Positions 27,956 through 37,404 are shown, counted from the first letter of the stretch. The stretch: DNA of 64,000 bases from Pseudomonas viridiflava (GCF_900591205.1 NZ_UUPU01000047.1:62001-126000), one strand, 5' to 3'. Notes: generated by a model not told the origin, from the letters alone. Numbers and translations are program-made.

Positions 27956-30442
27956 ATGCCCGACTTGCTCGACCGTTACCCGCTGACCGCGGGCACTTAT
28001 CACGAATTGCTGGACGACAGCGGCGCGGTGCGTGCCCATTGGCGGCGCCTGCTGGACCACTTGCAGCGCAGCACGCCCGCGCAGCTGGCCCAGCGCCAGG
28101 CGCTGCTGACCCGGCAGATCCAGGAAAACGGCGTGACCTATAACGTCTACGCCGACCCCAAGGGCGCCGATCGCCCGTGGGAACTCGACCTGCTTCCGCA
28201 TGTGCTGGCCTTTGACGAGTGGCAGCACCTGTCGGCCGGTATCGCCCAACGTGCGCGCCTGCTCAATGCGGTGCTGGCCGATCTTTACGGCCCGCAACGC
28301 TTGATCAAAGAGGGGTTGCTGCCCGCTGAGCTGGTGTTCGGGCATAACAATTTCCTGTGGCCGTGCCAGGGCATCCAGCCGCCCGACGGTGCTTTCCTGC
28401 ACCTGTATGCCGTGGACCTGGCGCGTACCCCGGATGGCCGCTGGTGGGTCACCGCCGACCGTACCCAGGCGCCGTCGGGTGCCGGGTACGCGTTGGAAAA
28501 CCGTACCATCGTGTCCCGCGCGTTCCCGGACCTGTACCGCGATTTGCAGGTGCAGCATCTCACCGGCTTTTTCCGCACCCTCCAGGAAACCCTGGCCCGC
28601 CAGGCGCCCACTGATGACCAGCCGCCACTGATCGTGCTGCTCACTCCCGGCCGTTTCAACGAGAGCTATTTCGAACACCTCTACCTTGCGCGCCAGCTCG
28701 GTTACCCGCTGGTCGAAGGTGGCGACCTCACCGTGCGCGACAGCACCGTGTTCCTCAAAACCCTCAGCGGCCTGCGCCGGGTGCACGCGATCATGCGCCG
28801 CCTGGACGACGACTTCTGCGACCCGCTGGAGCTGCGCACCGACTCGGCCCTGGGCGTGCCCGGCCTGCTCGACGCCGTGCGCCAGGGCAATGTGCTGGTG
28901 GCCAATGCGTTGGGCAGCGGCGTGCTGGAGTCCCCGGGCTTGCTTGGCTTTCTGCCGAAGATCAACCAGTTCCTGTTTGGCGAGGAGCTGATCCTGCCGT
29001 CCATCGCCACCTGGTGGTGCGGTGAGGCGCCGGTGCTGGCCGAAGCCCTGGAGAAACTCCCGGAGCTGCTGATCAAACCCGCGTTTCCGTCGCAGAGTTT
29101 CACTCCGGTTTTTGGCCGCGACTTGAACGAAGAGCAGCGTCAGGCCCTGGCCGAACGCATGCGTGCGCGGCCTTATGCCTATGTCGCCCAGGAATTGGCG
29201 CAGTTGTCCCAGGCGCCGGTATGGCACACCGTGGATGATCACCTGCAACACCGCGCCATCGGCATGCGCGTGTACGCCGTGGCCAGTGACGACGGCTACC
29301 GCGTGTTGCCCGGCGGCCTGACTCGCGTGGCGGCCGAGGCCGATGCCGAAGTGGTGTCGATGCAACGCGGCGGCGCCAGCAAGGACACTTGGGTACTTGG
29401 CGAACGCGCCGCTGGTGGCGAGCATTGGCGCGCCCAGCGTGCGATCGGCGCCCACGACCTGGTGCGCCGCGACCCTTATCTGCCGTCGCGCGTGGTGGAA
29501 AATCTGTTCTGGTTCGGCCGTTATTGCGAGCGCTGCGACGACAGCGCGCGTTGGTTGCGTATTGTGCTGGCGCGTTATGTGGATGGCGACGATCCCCTTG
29601 CGCTGCAGGCGGCGGTGGAGCTGGGTGAAAACCTGCGCTTGCTGCCGGAGGAGGGTGAGTTGCCCGAACGCCTGCTCGCAGCCTTGCTCGGTGATGAATG
29701 GCCGTCGAGCCTGCGCGCCAATTTGCAGCGCTTGCAGTGGGCGGCGTCCCAGGTGCGCGGCAAGTTGTCCCGCGAGAACTGGCAGGCGCTGGTAGAGCTG
29801 CAACGCGAGGCCCTGGAGCTGGAAAGCGAAGCCCCGGATTTTGGCGAGCTGCTGGACTTCCTCAACCGCCTGGTAATGTCCCTGGCGGCACTGTCCGGGT
29901 TTGCCCTGGACGACATGACCCGCGACGAAGGCTGGCGCTTTTTGATGATGGGCCGGCGTATCGAGCGCCTGCAGTTTCTCAGCAGCAGCCTCGCGGCCTT
30001 CCTGCGGGGCGTGGCGGTGTTTGATCAGGCGGGCCTGGAGTGGCTGCTGGAGCTGGGTAACAGCAGCATCACCTATCGCTCACGCTACCTGGCGGTGCCG
30101 CAGTTGATCCCGGTACTCGACCTGCTGCTGTTGGATGAGCAGAACCCGCACGCCGTGCTGTTCCAGTTGAAGCTGGTGAACCGCAGCCTGCGTCGTCTCA
30201 ACGATGACTTCGGCGTGCCCCGGGAAACCGGCCTGGCGCCGTTGGTGGAGCGCCTGGCGCGGTTTGACCTGGGTTGCCTGGAGAACCCGTTGTTCGGCGA
30301 GTCCAGCGTGCGTGCCGCACTGGAGGGCCTGGCGGACCTGCTGCAAGCGGTCGCCGATGAGAGTGGGCAAGTGTCGGACCGCCTGGCGTTGCGTCACTTT
30401 GCCCATGTGGATGATGTGAGCCAGCAAACGGTGTCGGTGTAA
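27956..30442 (+). CDS. Circularly permuted ATP-grasp protein fused to alpha-E domain
   Basis: An 828-residue fusion. The N-terminal part (about 1-480) is the circularly permuted ATP-grasp fold (formerly DUF404/DUF407), predicted to form amide bonds using ATP; RPWELDLLPHVL, ALENRTIVSRAFPDLY and LTPGRFNESYFEH are characteristic. The C-terminal part from about residue 504 is the all-helical alpha-E domain (formerly DUF403), starting LPSRVVENLFWFGRYCERCDD. The two are often separate genes; here they are one. Its TAA shares one base with the next ATG (TAATG), so it is coupled to the second transglutaminase. Biochemical function is not known to me. Confidence 0.9.
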   Translation: MPDLLDRYPLTAGTYHELLDDSGAVRAHWRRLLDHLQRSTPAQLAQRQALLTRQIQENGVTYNVYADPKGADRPWELDLLPHVLAFDEWQHLSAGIAQRARLLNAVLADLYGPQRLIKEGLLPAELVFGHNNFLWPCQGIQPPDGAFLHLYAVDLARTPDGRWWVTADRTQAPSGAGYALENRTIVSRAFPDLYRDLQVQHLTGFFRTLQETLARQAPTDDQPPLIVLLTPGRFNESYFEHLYLARQLGYPLVEGGDLTVRDSTVFLKTLSGLRRVHAIMRRLDDDFCDPLELRTDSALGVPGLLDAVRQGNVLVANALGSGVLESPGLLGFLPKINQFLFGEELILPSIATWWCGEAPVLAEALEKLPELLIKPAFPSQSFTPVFGRDLNEEQRQALAERMRARPYAYVAQELAQLSQAPVWHTVDDHLQHRAIGMRVYAVASDDGYRVLPGGLTRVAAEADAEVVSMQRGGASKDTWVLGERAAGGEHWRAQRAIGAHDLVRRDPYLPSRVVENLFWFGRYCERCDDSARWLRIVLARYVDGDDPLALQAAVELGENLRLLPEEGELPERLLAALLGDEWPSSLRANLQRLQWAASQVRGKLSRENWQALVELQREALELESEAPDFGELLDFLNRLVMSLAALSGFALDDMTRDEGWRFLMMGRRIERLQFLSSSLAAFLRGVAVFDQAGLEWLLELGNSSITYRSRYLAVPQLIPVLDLLLLDEQNPHAVLFQLKLVNRSLRRLNDDFGVPRETGLAPLVERLARFDLGCLENPLFGESSVRAALEGLADLLQAVADESGQVSDRLALRHFAHVDDVSQQTVSV

Positions 30443-31332
30443 TGAGCGCGCGCTATCAGATTTTCCACGATACCCACTACCACTACGACAGCCCGGTGTC
30501 CCTGGCCCAGCAGTTGGCGCATTTATGGCCACGGCCGTGCGCCTGGCAGCGTTGCAGCGCGCAGCAACTGGATATCAGCCCGCAGCCGTCTTCGCGCCGC
30601 GATGAGCTGGACGTGTTCGGCAACCCGATCACGCGCCTGGCATTTGAACGGCCCCACGATGAGCTGCTGGTAAATGCCGGGTTGACCGTGGAAGTGCTGG
30701 CGCGGCCGGTGTTAGATTTTCAGCTGTCACCGGCCTGGGACCAGACCCGTGACAGCCTGACCTACAGCAGCCAGCCGCTGCCCGCTGAAATGATCGAAGC
30801 CTGCCGCTATCGCTTCGAGTCGCCGTACGTGCACCTGAAAAAAGCCTTCGTCGAGTTTTCCGAGAGCTGCTTCCCACCCGGCCGTCCGTTACTGCTGGGC
30901 GTGCAGGCATTGATGGAAAAAATCTTCAGCGAATTTACCTTCGATGCCGAAGCGACTCAGGTCGCCACGCCCTTGGTGGAAGTGCTGGAGCGCCGGCGCG
31001 GCGTGTGCCAGGACTTCGCCCACCTGATGCTCGCGTGCCTGCGCTCGCGGGGCCTGGCGGCGCGCTATATCAGTGGTTATCTGCTGACCCAGCCGCCGCC
31101 CGGCCAACCACGCCTGATCGGCGCCGACGCGTCCCACGCATGGGTCTCGGTGTATTGCCCGGTGTCGGGCTGGGTGGATTTTGATCCGACGAACAATGTG
31201 CAGCCGGCACTGGAGCACATCACCTTGGCCTGGGGCCGTGATTTCTCTGATGTGTCGCCGTTGCGGGGGGTGATTCTGGGGGGAGGGAACCATGACCCGG
31301 AGGTGCGGGTGACGGTGATGCCGCTGGAGTGA
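30442..31332 (+). CDS. Transglutaminase-like cysteine protease domain protein
   Basis: A 296-residue single-domain protein. The N-terminal beta-rich Bact_transglu_N part begins with YQIFHDTHYHYDSPVSLAQQ, and the catalytic core has Cys189 (RGVCQDFAH), His232 (DASHAW) and Asp248 (DFDPTN). It is likely a peptidase or amidase rather than a crosslinking enzyme. Overlapping start with the ATP-grasp gene shows one operon. Both this and the 1096-residue protein keep a full triad, so the cluster carries two active-looking cysteine enzymes. Confidence 0.92.
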   Translation: MSARYQIFHDTHYHYDSPVSLAQQLAHLWPRPCAWQRCSAQQLDISPQPSSRRDELDVFGNPITRLAFERPHDELLVNAGLTVEVLARPVLDFQLSPAWDQTRDSLTYSSQPLPAEMIEACRYRFESPYVHLKKAFVEFSESCFPPGRPLLLGVQALMEKIFSEFTFDAEATQVATPLVEVLERRRGVCQDFAHLMLACLRSRGLAARYISGYLLTQPPPGQPRLIGADASHAWVSVYCPVSGWVDFDPTNNVQPALEHITLAWGRDFSDVSPLRGVILGGGNHDPEVRVTVMPLE

Positions 31333-31341
31333 TGGTGGATT

Positions 31342-31370
31342 GGGGTGAGCAGGGAGGGCCTGCTCACCCC
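31342..31370. terminator. Hairpin between convergent genes
   Basis: Twelve-base perfect stem GGGGTGAGCAGG / CCTGCTCACCCC with a five-base loop. No T-run on either side, so termination strength is uncertain. Confidence 0.6.
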
Positions 31371-31378
31371 AACAGAAT

Positions 31379-31561
31379 TTATTCGGCCGGGTCTTTCGGT
31401 GTCTCGGTCTCGTCCGTCGCCACTTCGCCTTCAGCATCCGGGTTCAGTGCACCTGCCTCTTCATCTGCAGCGGCTTTCTTGCGTTGCAGCTTTTCCTCTT
31501 TCTTCTGCTCCTTGGCCAAGTCTCTCTGACGTTTGGCGAAGGAGTAATTAGGTTTGGCCAT
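31379..31561 (-). CDS. Small conserved charged protein
   Basis: A 60-residue soluble protein starting MAKPNYSFAKRQRDLAKEQ, with a Lys/Glu-rich helix over residues 10-32, likely a coiled coil, and an acidic, Pro/Glu-ending tail. I recall the same small protein in other pseudomonads but know no function. It is convergent with the transglutaminase gene and ends close to the shared hairpin. Confidence 0.75.
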   Translation of the reverse strand: MAKPNYSFAKRQRDLAKEQKKEEKLQRKKAAADEEAGALNPDAEGEVATDETETPKDPAE

Positions 31562-31648
31562 GGGCGATCCTCTAGGGTCGAAGGTGAGGGTGGCGGCGCG
31601 CAGCTGCCTTGGGACGACATGGTAGCAGCTTCAAGGTGCGCTTGGCCT

Positions 31649-31705
31649 TCACTTACCGCAGGCGTACGCGGCCAACAGGCCGTTGAACAGGTGATTGAGG
31701 CGCAT
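31649..31705 (-). CDS. Possible 18-residue peptide gene
   Basis: An ATG with GGAG eight bases upstream starts an 18-codon frame, MRLNHLFNGLLAAYACGK, in the otherwise empty 31562-31892 gap. The start and ribosome site look real, but a frame this short can occur by chance. It has no known relatives that I can recall. Confidence 0.25.
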   Translation of the reverse strand: MRLNHLFNGLLAAYACGK

Positions 31706-31795
31706 GGTTCGGGCTCCAGTGGGTGATGGGCCGATCATAAGCAGGTACTGCTACTTTGGCTGGTAGATTGTGTTGATAAGTCTGATAGCCTAAAG

Positions 31796-31805
31796 TTGTA
31801 TACAA
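31796..31805. promoter_or_regulatory. Palindrome TTGTATACAA upstream of azu
   Basis: A perfect ten-base palindrome lying four bases before the Anr-like box. Similar palindromes serve as operators for GntR-family regulators. Which regulator, if any, binds is unknown. Confidence 0.35.
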
Positions 31806-31809
31806 TCTG

Positions 31810-31823
31810 TTGATTCAGATCAT
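31810..31823 (+). promoter_or_regulatory. Anr/FNR-type box of the azurin gene
   Basis: TTGAT-TCAG-ATCAT matches the TTGAT-N4-ATCAA consensus at all but one base. It lies 69 bases before the azu ATG. P. aeruginosa azu is known to be under Anr control, which supports the call. Confidence 0.65.
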
Positions 31824-31892
31824 AAGAATTTACGCCTGCTTGAGGCACCCTTGTCGCAATACGCGTTTTTAAACCCTGCCTTGGAGATTCAC

Positions 31893-32339
31893 ATGTTTGC
31901 CAAACTCGTTGCTGTTTCCCTGCTGACTCTGGCGAGCGGCCAGTTGCTTGCCGCAGAGTGCAAGGTCACCGTCGACTCCACCGACCAGATGTCCTTCAAC
32001 ACCAAGGAAATCACGATCGACAAGAGCTGCAAGACGTTCACTGTCGAGTTGACTCACTCCGGCAACCTGCCGAAAAACGTCATGGGTCACAACTGGGTAT
32101 TGAGTAAAGAAGCCGACATGCAGCCGATTGCGACTGAGGGCATGGCCGGCGGCGTTGACAAGAACTACCTGAAAGACGGTGACGAACGCATCATCGCTCA
32201 CACCAAACTCATCGGTGCTGGTGAGAAAGACTCGGTGACGTTCGACGTTTCGAAGCTGAAAGCTGATGAAAAGTATGGTTTCTTCTGCTCGTTCCCAGGC
32301 CACATCTCGATGATGAAAGGCACTGTGACCGTCAAGTAA
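31893..32339 (+). CDS. azu: Azurin
   Basis: A 148-residue precursor of the periplasmic blue-copper electron carrier. The signal peptide (1-20) ends LLA before AECKV, leaving a 128-residue mature protein, exactly azurin length. All copper ligands are present: His66 (mature 46) in MGHNWV, Cys132 (112), His137 (117) and Met141 (121) in [11 protein letters not shown]. The disulphide pair near the N-terminus is also there. ATG 31893 follows GGAG; the open frame from 31851 lacks a site. It is expected to be expressed at low oxygen through the upstream Anr-like box. Confidence 0.98.
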   Translation: MFAKLVAVSLLTLASGQLLAAECKVTVDSTDQMSFNTKEITIDKSCKTFTVELTHSGNLPKNVMGHNWVLSKEADMQPIATEGMAGGVDKNYLKDGDERIIAHTKLIGAGEKDSVTFDVSKLKADEKYGFFCSFPGHISMMKGTVTVK

Positions 32340-32344
32340 GACCG

Positions 32345-32427
32345 CGTTATCGTTCTTCGCGAGCAAGCCCGCTCCCACACTTGAAATGCATTCCAAATGT
32401 GGGAGCGGGCTTGCTCGCGAAAGCGGT
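32345..32427. repeat. REPIN, GCGAGCAAGCCCGCTCCCAC type
   Basis: Inverted pair ttcgcgagcaagcccgctcc and gagcgggcttgctcgcgaa around an aatgcattcc spacer, between azu and the convergent nadE. Confidence 0.9.
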
Positions 32428-32459
32428 CTGACAATCAACCCAAAACGCTCTGGCTCACC

Positions 32460-33287
32460 TCACGGCGCAAACGGCATCACCCGCTTGTGCTCGGTCTTGC
32501 GGTAGGTCTCGCAGATAATCCTGAACGCTTCCTCACGCACCGGCTCGCCGTGCAGGAACGCATCTATCTCGGCATAGGTCACGCCGTGGGACGCTTCATC
32601 CGGCTTGCCTGGGGACAGGTCTTCCAGGTCCGCAGTCGGGATCTTCTCGACCAACGATTCCGGCGCGCCAAAGTGTCGCGCAATCGCCCGCACCTGGTTT
32701 TTTACCAAGCCGCTCAAGGGTGCCAGGTCGCAGGCGCCGTCACCGAACTTGGTGAAAAAGCCCATCACCGCTTCCGCCGCATGGTCGGTGCCGATCACCA
32801 GGCCGCCGGCCGCACCGGCGATGGTGTACTGCGCCACCATGCGCATGCGCGCTTTAGTGTTGCCCAGCACGAAATCGCGGGACACTGCTGCCTTGCCCTC
32901 AAACGCCGCCACTTCATTGGCCAGGGATTTCACCGCCGGGCCGATATTCACGGTATGGCGCTCGTCCGGCTCAATAAAGTCCACCGACGCCTGGGCGTCG
33001 ATTTCATCGAATTGGGTTTCGTAGGGCAGGCGCACGGCGATAAAACGGTAAGCCTCATCACCGGTGCTGGCGCGCAGTTCCTGCATCGCACGCTGGGCCA
33101 ACAGGCCCGCGGTCAGGGAGTCGACGCCGCCACTGATGCCCAGCACCAATGTCTTGAGCCCGGAATTGCGCAGGCAGTCCTGGATAAACGCCACGCGTCG
33201 GGCAACTTCGGCTTCGAGGGCCGCCTGGTCTTTGAACGGTGCTTGGACCTTGAGCTGCTGCGCAATCTCACGCTGTACGGCTTGCAT
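32460..33287 (-). CDS. nadE: Ammonia-dependent NAD synthetase
   Basis: A 275-residue cytoplasmic enzyme that makes NAD from deamido-NAD, ATP and ammonia. The PP-loop [12 protein letters not shown] is at about residue 50, and there is no glutaminase domain, so ammonia is the donor. [25 protein letters not shown] and the [12 protein letters not shown] segment are family hallmarks. It begins three bases after pncB stops (TGAATCATG), so the two NAD-salvage steps are co-expressed. Transcribed toward azu, with a REPIN in between. Confidence 0.97.
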   Translation of the reverse strand: MQAVQREIAQQLKVQAPFKDQAALEAEVARRVAFIQDCLRNSGLKTLVLGISGGVDSLTAGLLAQRAMQELRASTGDEAYRFIAVRLPYETQFDEIDAQASVDFIEPDERHTVNIGPAVKSLANEVAAFEGKAAVSRDFVLGNTKARMRMVAQYTIAGAAGGLVIGTDHAAEAVMGFFTKFGDGACDLAPLSGLVKNQVRAIARHFGAPESLVEKIPTADLEDLSPGKPDEASHGVTYAEIDAFLHGEPVREEAFRIICETYRKTEHKRVMPFAP

Positions 33288-33290
33288 GAT

Positions 33291-34505
33291 TCACTCCTTG
33301 CTGGAAAGGGCAGGTACTTTGAAAACGTGACGCAAATAGGCGACGAAATTCGGATCGGTGCAGTGGGTCTTGCCCGCTTCATCGGAGATCTTCGCGACGG
33401 GCTGGCCATTGCAGGCGGTCATTTTAAGCACGATGCTCATCGGTTCCACACCCGGAATGTCGCAGGTCAGGTTGGTGCCGATCCCGAAGCTCACATTAAT
33501 GCGACCGCGCAGCGCCCGGAAAATCTCCAGCGCCTTGGGCAGCGACAGGCTGTCGGAGAACACCAGGGTCTTGCTCATCGGCTCGATACCCAGCTTGTGG
33601 TAATGGGCGATGGCTTTTTCGGCCCACTGTATCGGGTCGCCGGAGTCGTGGCGCAGGCCGTCGAACAGCTTGGCGAAGTACAAGTCGAAATCGCTGAGGA
33701 AGGCATCGGTGGTGATGCAGTCGGTCAGGGCGATGCCCAGCAGGCCACGGTATTCGCGGACCCAGCAGTCGAGGGCGGCGATCTGGCTGTCGATCAGGCG
33801 TGGGCCGAGTTGCTGGTGCGCCATGATCCATTCGTGGGCCATGGTGCCCAGCGGCTTCATATCGAATTCGCGGGCCAGGTGCACGTTGCTGGTGCCGACA
33901 AAACGCCCGGGGAAGTCATGTTTGAGCACGCTCACCACTTCTTCCTGCACGCGGTACGAGAAGCGCCGGCGCGTGCCGAAATCCGCCACTTGCAGCTCGG
34001 ACAGCTCGTCGCTGCCGGCGTTGGCGGTCAACCAGTCGAACTTGCGGTACAGCTGCTCGCGAGCCTGTTCGAGGATCACGGTCTGGTAGCGGTAGCGGTT
34101 ACGCACTTCGCTGACGATGGCCAGCATCGGCACTTCAAACAGGATCACATGCAGCCACGGCCCGCGCAGGCGGATAAACAATTCGCCGTTTTCGATACCG
34201 GTTTGCACATAGCGCAGGTTGAAGCGGAACAGCCCGAGAAAGCGCAAAAAGTCCGGCTTCATAAAGCTGATGCGCTCAAGAAAACCAAGCTGGTCCGGGC
34301 TCAGGCTCAGCTCGGCGAGGCGCTCGATCTGGTAGCGGATTTCCGCGAGGTAGGGGCGCAGGTCTTCGCTGTTACGGCAACGAAACTCCCATTCCACTTC
34401 CACGTTCGGGTAGTTGTGCAGCACCGCCTGCATCATGGTCAGCTTGTAGAAGTCGGTGTCGAGCAAGTTCTGCACGATGCGATCGGCAAACACACTCTCG
34501 CTCAT
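33291..34505 (-). CDS. pncB: Nicotinate phosphoribosyltransferase
   Basis: A 404-residue enzyme that converts nicotinate, PRPP and ATP to nicotinate mononucleotide, the Preiss-Handler entry step. [15 protein letters not shown] near the N-terminus, the [13 protein letters not shown] region and the [15 protein letters not shown] phosphate-binding segment identify it. ATG 34505 has GGAG nine bases upstream; the open frame from 34553 gives a poor extra leader. First gene of a pncB-nadE operon. Confidence 0.97.
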   Translation of the reverse strand: MSESVFADRIVQNLLDTDFYKLTMMQAVLHNYPNVEVEWEFRCRNSEDLRPYLAEIRYQIERLAELSLSPDQLGFLERISFMKPDFLRFLGLFRFNLRYVQTGIENGELFIRLRGPWLHVILFEVPMLAIVSEVRNRYRYQTVILEQAREQLYRKFDWLTANAGSDELSELQVADFGTRRRFSYRVQEEVVSVLKHDFPGRFVGTSNVHLAREFDMKPLGTMAHEWIMAHQQLGPRLIDSQIAALDCWVREYRGLLGIALTDCITTDAFLSDFDLYFAKLFDGLRHDSGDPIQWAEKAIAHYHKLGIEPMSKTLVFSDSLSLPKALEIFRALRGRINVSFGIGTNLTCDIPGVEPMSIVLKMTACNGQPVAKISDEAGKTHCTDPNFVAYLRHVFKVPALSSKE

Positions 34506-34625
34506 AACGGGAATCTCCAGACGGGTCGGCGATGGGCGCCGACCTTTACGCACAATTAAGGAATGGCGCTAGTGGCGCATAGACCTGTGTTGTTTTGCCA
34601 GTGATTTTTTTTGGAATGGCCACAG

Positions 34626-34703
34626 GCCTCATCGCAGGCAAGCCAGCTCCCACACTTGAAATGCACTCCAGATGTGGGAGCTGGCTTGCCTGCGATTGCG
34701 GTG
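34626..34703. repeat. REPIN, GCAGGCAAGCCAGCTCCCAC type
   Basis: Inverted pair atcgcaggcaagccagctcc and its complement around an aatgcactcc spacer, between divergent pncB upstream sequence and the end of the LysR gene. Confidence 0.9.
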
Positions 34704-34718
34704 GTGCAGGCCGAAAAA

Positions 34719-35606
34719 TTAAACCTGTTCCATCATCCACTTTACAAACTCGCGCACCTTGGGCACTTCCGCCGAATGCTCCGGATACGCCAGGTAATAC
34801 GCATCCTGACTCGGCATCGCATGCTGCCAGGGGATCACCAGCTTGCCCTCGGCCAGTTCTTCTTCCACCAGAAACCGTGGCAGCAAGGCCACGCCGCAAC
34901 CCACCTGCGCCGCCCGAATGCACATATAGAACGTATCGAAACGCGGCCCGTGGTAGCTGTGCTCGGTCTGGTAACCCTGCTCGGCGAACCAGTCGTGCCA
35001 GCCTTGGGGGCGCGAGGCGTTTTGCAGCAGCACCAGCGCGCTCAGTTGCGTTGGGTCGCTGAAGGGGGTTGCAGGCAGGCTCTGTGGGGCGCACACCGGC
35101 ACCAGCTCTTCGCTGAACAGTTTCAGGCTCTCGGTGCCGGGGCGTGAGCCTTGGCCGAAGTAGAAGGCCATGTCGGCCTTGCCTTGCAGCAATTCGTCCG
35201 GATCCTGCTCGTTGCACACGTCCAGGTGGATCTGCGGGTGACGCAAGCGCCAGCCCTTGAGGCGCGGCACCAGCCAGCGTGCGCCGAAGGTGTAGGGCGT
35301 GGACACCCGCAGCACTTCGGTCTCGCCGCCGTAGGAGCGCAGGTAGTGGGTGGACATCTCCACCTGGGTGAGGATCTTGCGTACTTCCACCAGATACAGA
35401 TCGCCCGCGGGGGTCATCTGCAGGCGGCGGCGCACCCGGCGAAACAACAGGTGCTGCAGCAATTCTTCCAGCTGCGCCACCTGCTTGCTGACCGCGCTTT
35501 GTGTGAGGTTCAGCTCCTCGGCGGCGCGGGTGAAGCTCAGGTGGCGGGTGGCGGCTTCGAAGCACTGCAGGGCGGTGATCGAAGGCAAATGTCTTTTGTT
35601 CAGCAC
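34719..35606 (-). CDS. LysR-type regulator next to amaB
   Basis: A 295-residue LysR-type transcription factor. The winged helix-turn-helix is at about residues 8-66, with LSFTRAAEELNLTQSAVSKQVAQLE. The remaining part is the periplasmic-binding-protein-like effector domain, and its VSTPYTFGARWLVPRL and CGVALLPRFLV stretches resemble the GcvA branch. GTG 35606 (preceded by GAGGCG) is the best start. The gene is divergent from amaB, the common layout for a LysR regulator and its target, and P. putida has the same neighbour. A role in lysine/pipecolate control is inferred. Confidence 0.88.
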   Translation of the reverse strand: MLNKRHLPSITALQCFEAATRHLSFTRAAEELNLTQSAVSKQVAQLEELLQHLLFRRVRRRLQMTPAGDLYLVEVRKILTQVEMSTHYLRSYGGETEVLRVSTPYTFGARWLVPRLKGWRLRHPQIHLDVCNEQDPDELLQGKADMAFYFGQGSRPGTESLKLFSEELVPVCAPQSLPATPFSDPTQLSALVLLQNASRPQGWHDWFAEQGYQTEHSYHGPRFDTFYMCIRAAQVGCGVALLPRFLVEEELAEGKLVIPWQHAMPSQDAYYLAYPEHSAEVPKVREFVKWMMEQV

Positions 35607-35759
35607 GGCACGCCTCTTTTTATTCTTTGCATGAATAAACGGAATGATATCTCGCCTAATCGTCGTTTGTTGGCAAGTCTTGGGCCAGCTACAAATAAGG
35701 TCTGGTTCGCCGTGTCTGTGGCGGCGCGAATTTTCTGTTTGAGTTTGAAGGAGTGACCC

Positions 35760-37250
35760 ATGGTTGCCGCATTGCTTGATCGTCTCGGGGTAAACCCGGT
35801 GCTGTACCAGTCGGGTAAACAGCCCGTGCATTCGCCGATTGATGGCAGCCGTATCGGCAGTGTGCACTGGGAAGGTGCCGCCGAGGTGGAGCAACAGGTC
35901 AGTCGCGCCGAGCATGCATTCGACGCCTGGCGCAAAGTGCCGGCACCGCGCCGTGGCGAACTGGTGCGTCAATTTGGCGATGTATTGCGCGAATACAAGG
36001 CCGACCTCGGCGAACTGGTGTCCTGGGAAGCCGGCAAGATCACCCAGGAAGGCTTGGGTGAAGTGCAGGAAATGATCGACATCTGCGACTTCGCCGTGGG
36101 CCTGTCCCGCCAGTTGTACGGCTTGACCATCGCCTCCGAGCGCCCGGGCCACCATATGCGTGAAACCTGGCACCCGCTGGGTGTGGTCGGCGTGATCAGT
36201 GCGTTCAACTTCCCGGTGGCCGTTTGGGCGTGGAACACCACCCTGGCGCTGGTATGCGGCAACGCGGTGATCTGGAAGCCATCGGAAAAGACCCCGCTCA
36301 CCGCCCTGGCCTGCCAGGCGCTGTTTGAGCGCGTACTGAAAAACTTCAAGGACGCTCCCGAGTACCTCAGCCAGGTGATCATCGGCGGCCGCGACGCTGG
36401 CGCCGCCTTGGTGGATGATCCGCGTGTGGCCCTGATCAGCGCCACCGGCAGCACCCGTATGGGTCGTGAAGTGGCGCCGAAAGTCGCCGCGCGTTTTGCC
36501 CGCAGCATCCTTGAGTTGGGCGGCAACAACGCGATGATCCTTGGCCCAAGCGCCGACCTGGACATGGCCGTACGCGCCATCCTGTTCAGCGCCGTCGGCA
36601 CCGCAGGCCAGCGCTGCACCACCCTGCGCCGCCTGATCGCTCACGAGTCGGTCAAGGAAGAAATCGTGACCCGTCTCAAGGCCGCCTATTCCAAGGTGCG
36701 CATCGGCCACCCGCTGGAAGGCAACCTGATCGGTCCGCTGATCGACAAACACGGCTTCGAGAATATGCAGGACGCCCTGGAGCAAGCCTTGAGCGAAGGC
36801 GGCAGGGTGTTCGGCGGCAAGCGCCAGTTGGAAGACACATTCCCCAACGCCTACTACGTGTCGCCGGCGATTGTGGAAATGCCCGAGCAAAGCGATGTGG
36901 TGTGCACCGAAACTTTCGCGCCGATTCTGTACGTGGTCGGCTACAAGGACTTCGCCGAAGCGCTGCGCCTGAACAACGCGGTGCCCCAGGGCCTGTCGTC
37001 GTGCATCTTCACCACCGATGTGCGTGAAGCCGAGCAGTTCATGTCGGCGGTGGGCAGTGATTGCGGGATCGCCAACGTCAACATCGGCCCGAGCGGCGCG
37101 GAGATTGGCGGCGCGTTTGGTGGGGAGAAAGAGACTGGTGGCGGGCGCGAGTCGGGTTCGGATGCGTGGCGTGGGTATATGCGTCGCCAGACCAATACCG
37201 TGAATTACTCGCTGGAATTGCCGCTGGCGCAGGGCATTACCTTCGACTGA
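35760..37250 (+). CDS. amaB: L-piperidine-6-carboxylate (2-aminoadipate semialdehyde) dehydrogenase
   Basis: A 496-residue NAD-dependent aldehyde dehydrogenase of the ALDH7 (antiquitin) family. In the pipecolate branch of lysine breakdown it oxidises 2-aminoadipate semialdehyde, in equilibrium with piperidine-6-carboxylate, to 2-aminoadipate. The catalytic glutamate is in ILELGGNN and the catalytic cysteine in AGQRCTTLRRL. The cofactor-binding FNFPVAVWAWN and SATGSTRMGREV segments fit the family, as does the C-terminal EKETGGGRESGSDAWRGYMRR. AAGGAG lies before the ATG. The amaA gene follows after a REPIN, as in P. putida. Confidence 0.88.
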   Translation: MVAALLDRLGVNPVLYQSGKQPVHSPIDGSRIGSVHWEGAAEVEQQVSRAEHAFDAWRKVPAPRRGELVRQFGDVLREYKADLGELVSWEAGKITQEGLGEVQEMIDICDFAVGLSRQLYGLTIASERPGHHMRETWHPLGVVGVISAFNFPVAVWAWNTTLALVCGNAVIWKPSEKTPLTALACQALFERVLKNFKDAPEYLSQVIIGGRDAGAALVDDPRVALISATGSTRMGREVAPKVAARFARSILELGGNNAMILGPSADLDMAVRAILFSAVGTAGQRCTTLRRLIAHESVKEEIVTRLKAAYSKVRIGHPLEGNLIGPLIDKHGFENMQDALEQALSEGGRVFGGKRQLEDTFPNAYYVSPAIVEMPEQSDVVCTETFAPILYVVGYKDFAEALRLNNAVPQGLSSCIFTTDVREAEQFMSAVGSDCGIANVNIGPSGAEIGGAFGGEKETGGGRESGSDAWRGYMRRQTNTVNYSLELPLAQGITFD

Positions 37251-37272
37251 CCTTTAAGTCGAAGTGCAGTCA

Positions 37273-37347
37273 ATGTGGGAGCTGGCTTGCCTGTGATAGC
37301 GGTGGCGACTGATACACCGCTATCGCAGGCAAGCCAGCTCCCACACT
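37273..37347. repeat. REPIN, GCAGGCAAGCCAGCTCCCAC type
   Basis: Inverted pair gtgggagctggcttgcctg and caggcaagccagctcccac around a short spacer, between amaB and amaA. It may tune relative expression of the two. Confidence 0.9.
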
Positions 37348-37404
37348 TGATTGGGTTGGCAATTTAAAATTTCGTTGTTTGTTAGGTCTCATCGGAGTCT
37401 GGCA

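Noticed and set aside
34719..36890. A 723-codon frame joining the LysR gene to antisense amaB
   Set aside because: Only the part from GTG 35606 onward is LysR-like; the rest is antisense to amaB. The apparent fusion is just an open frame without stops.
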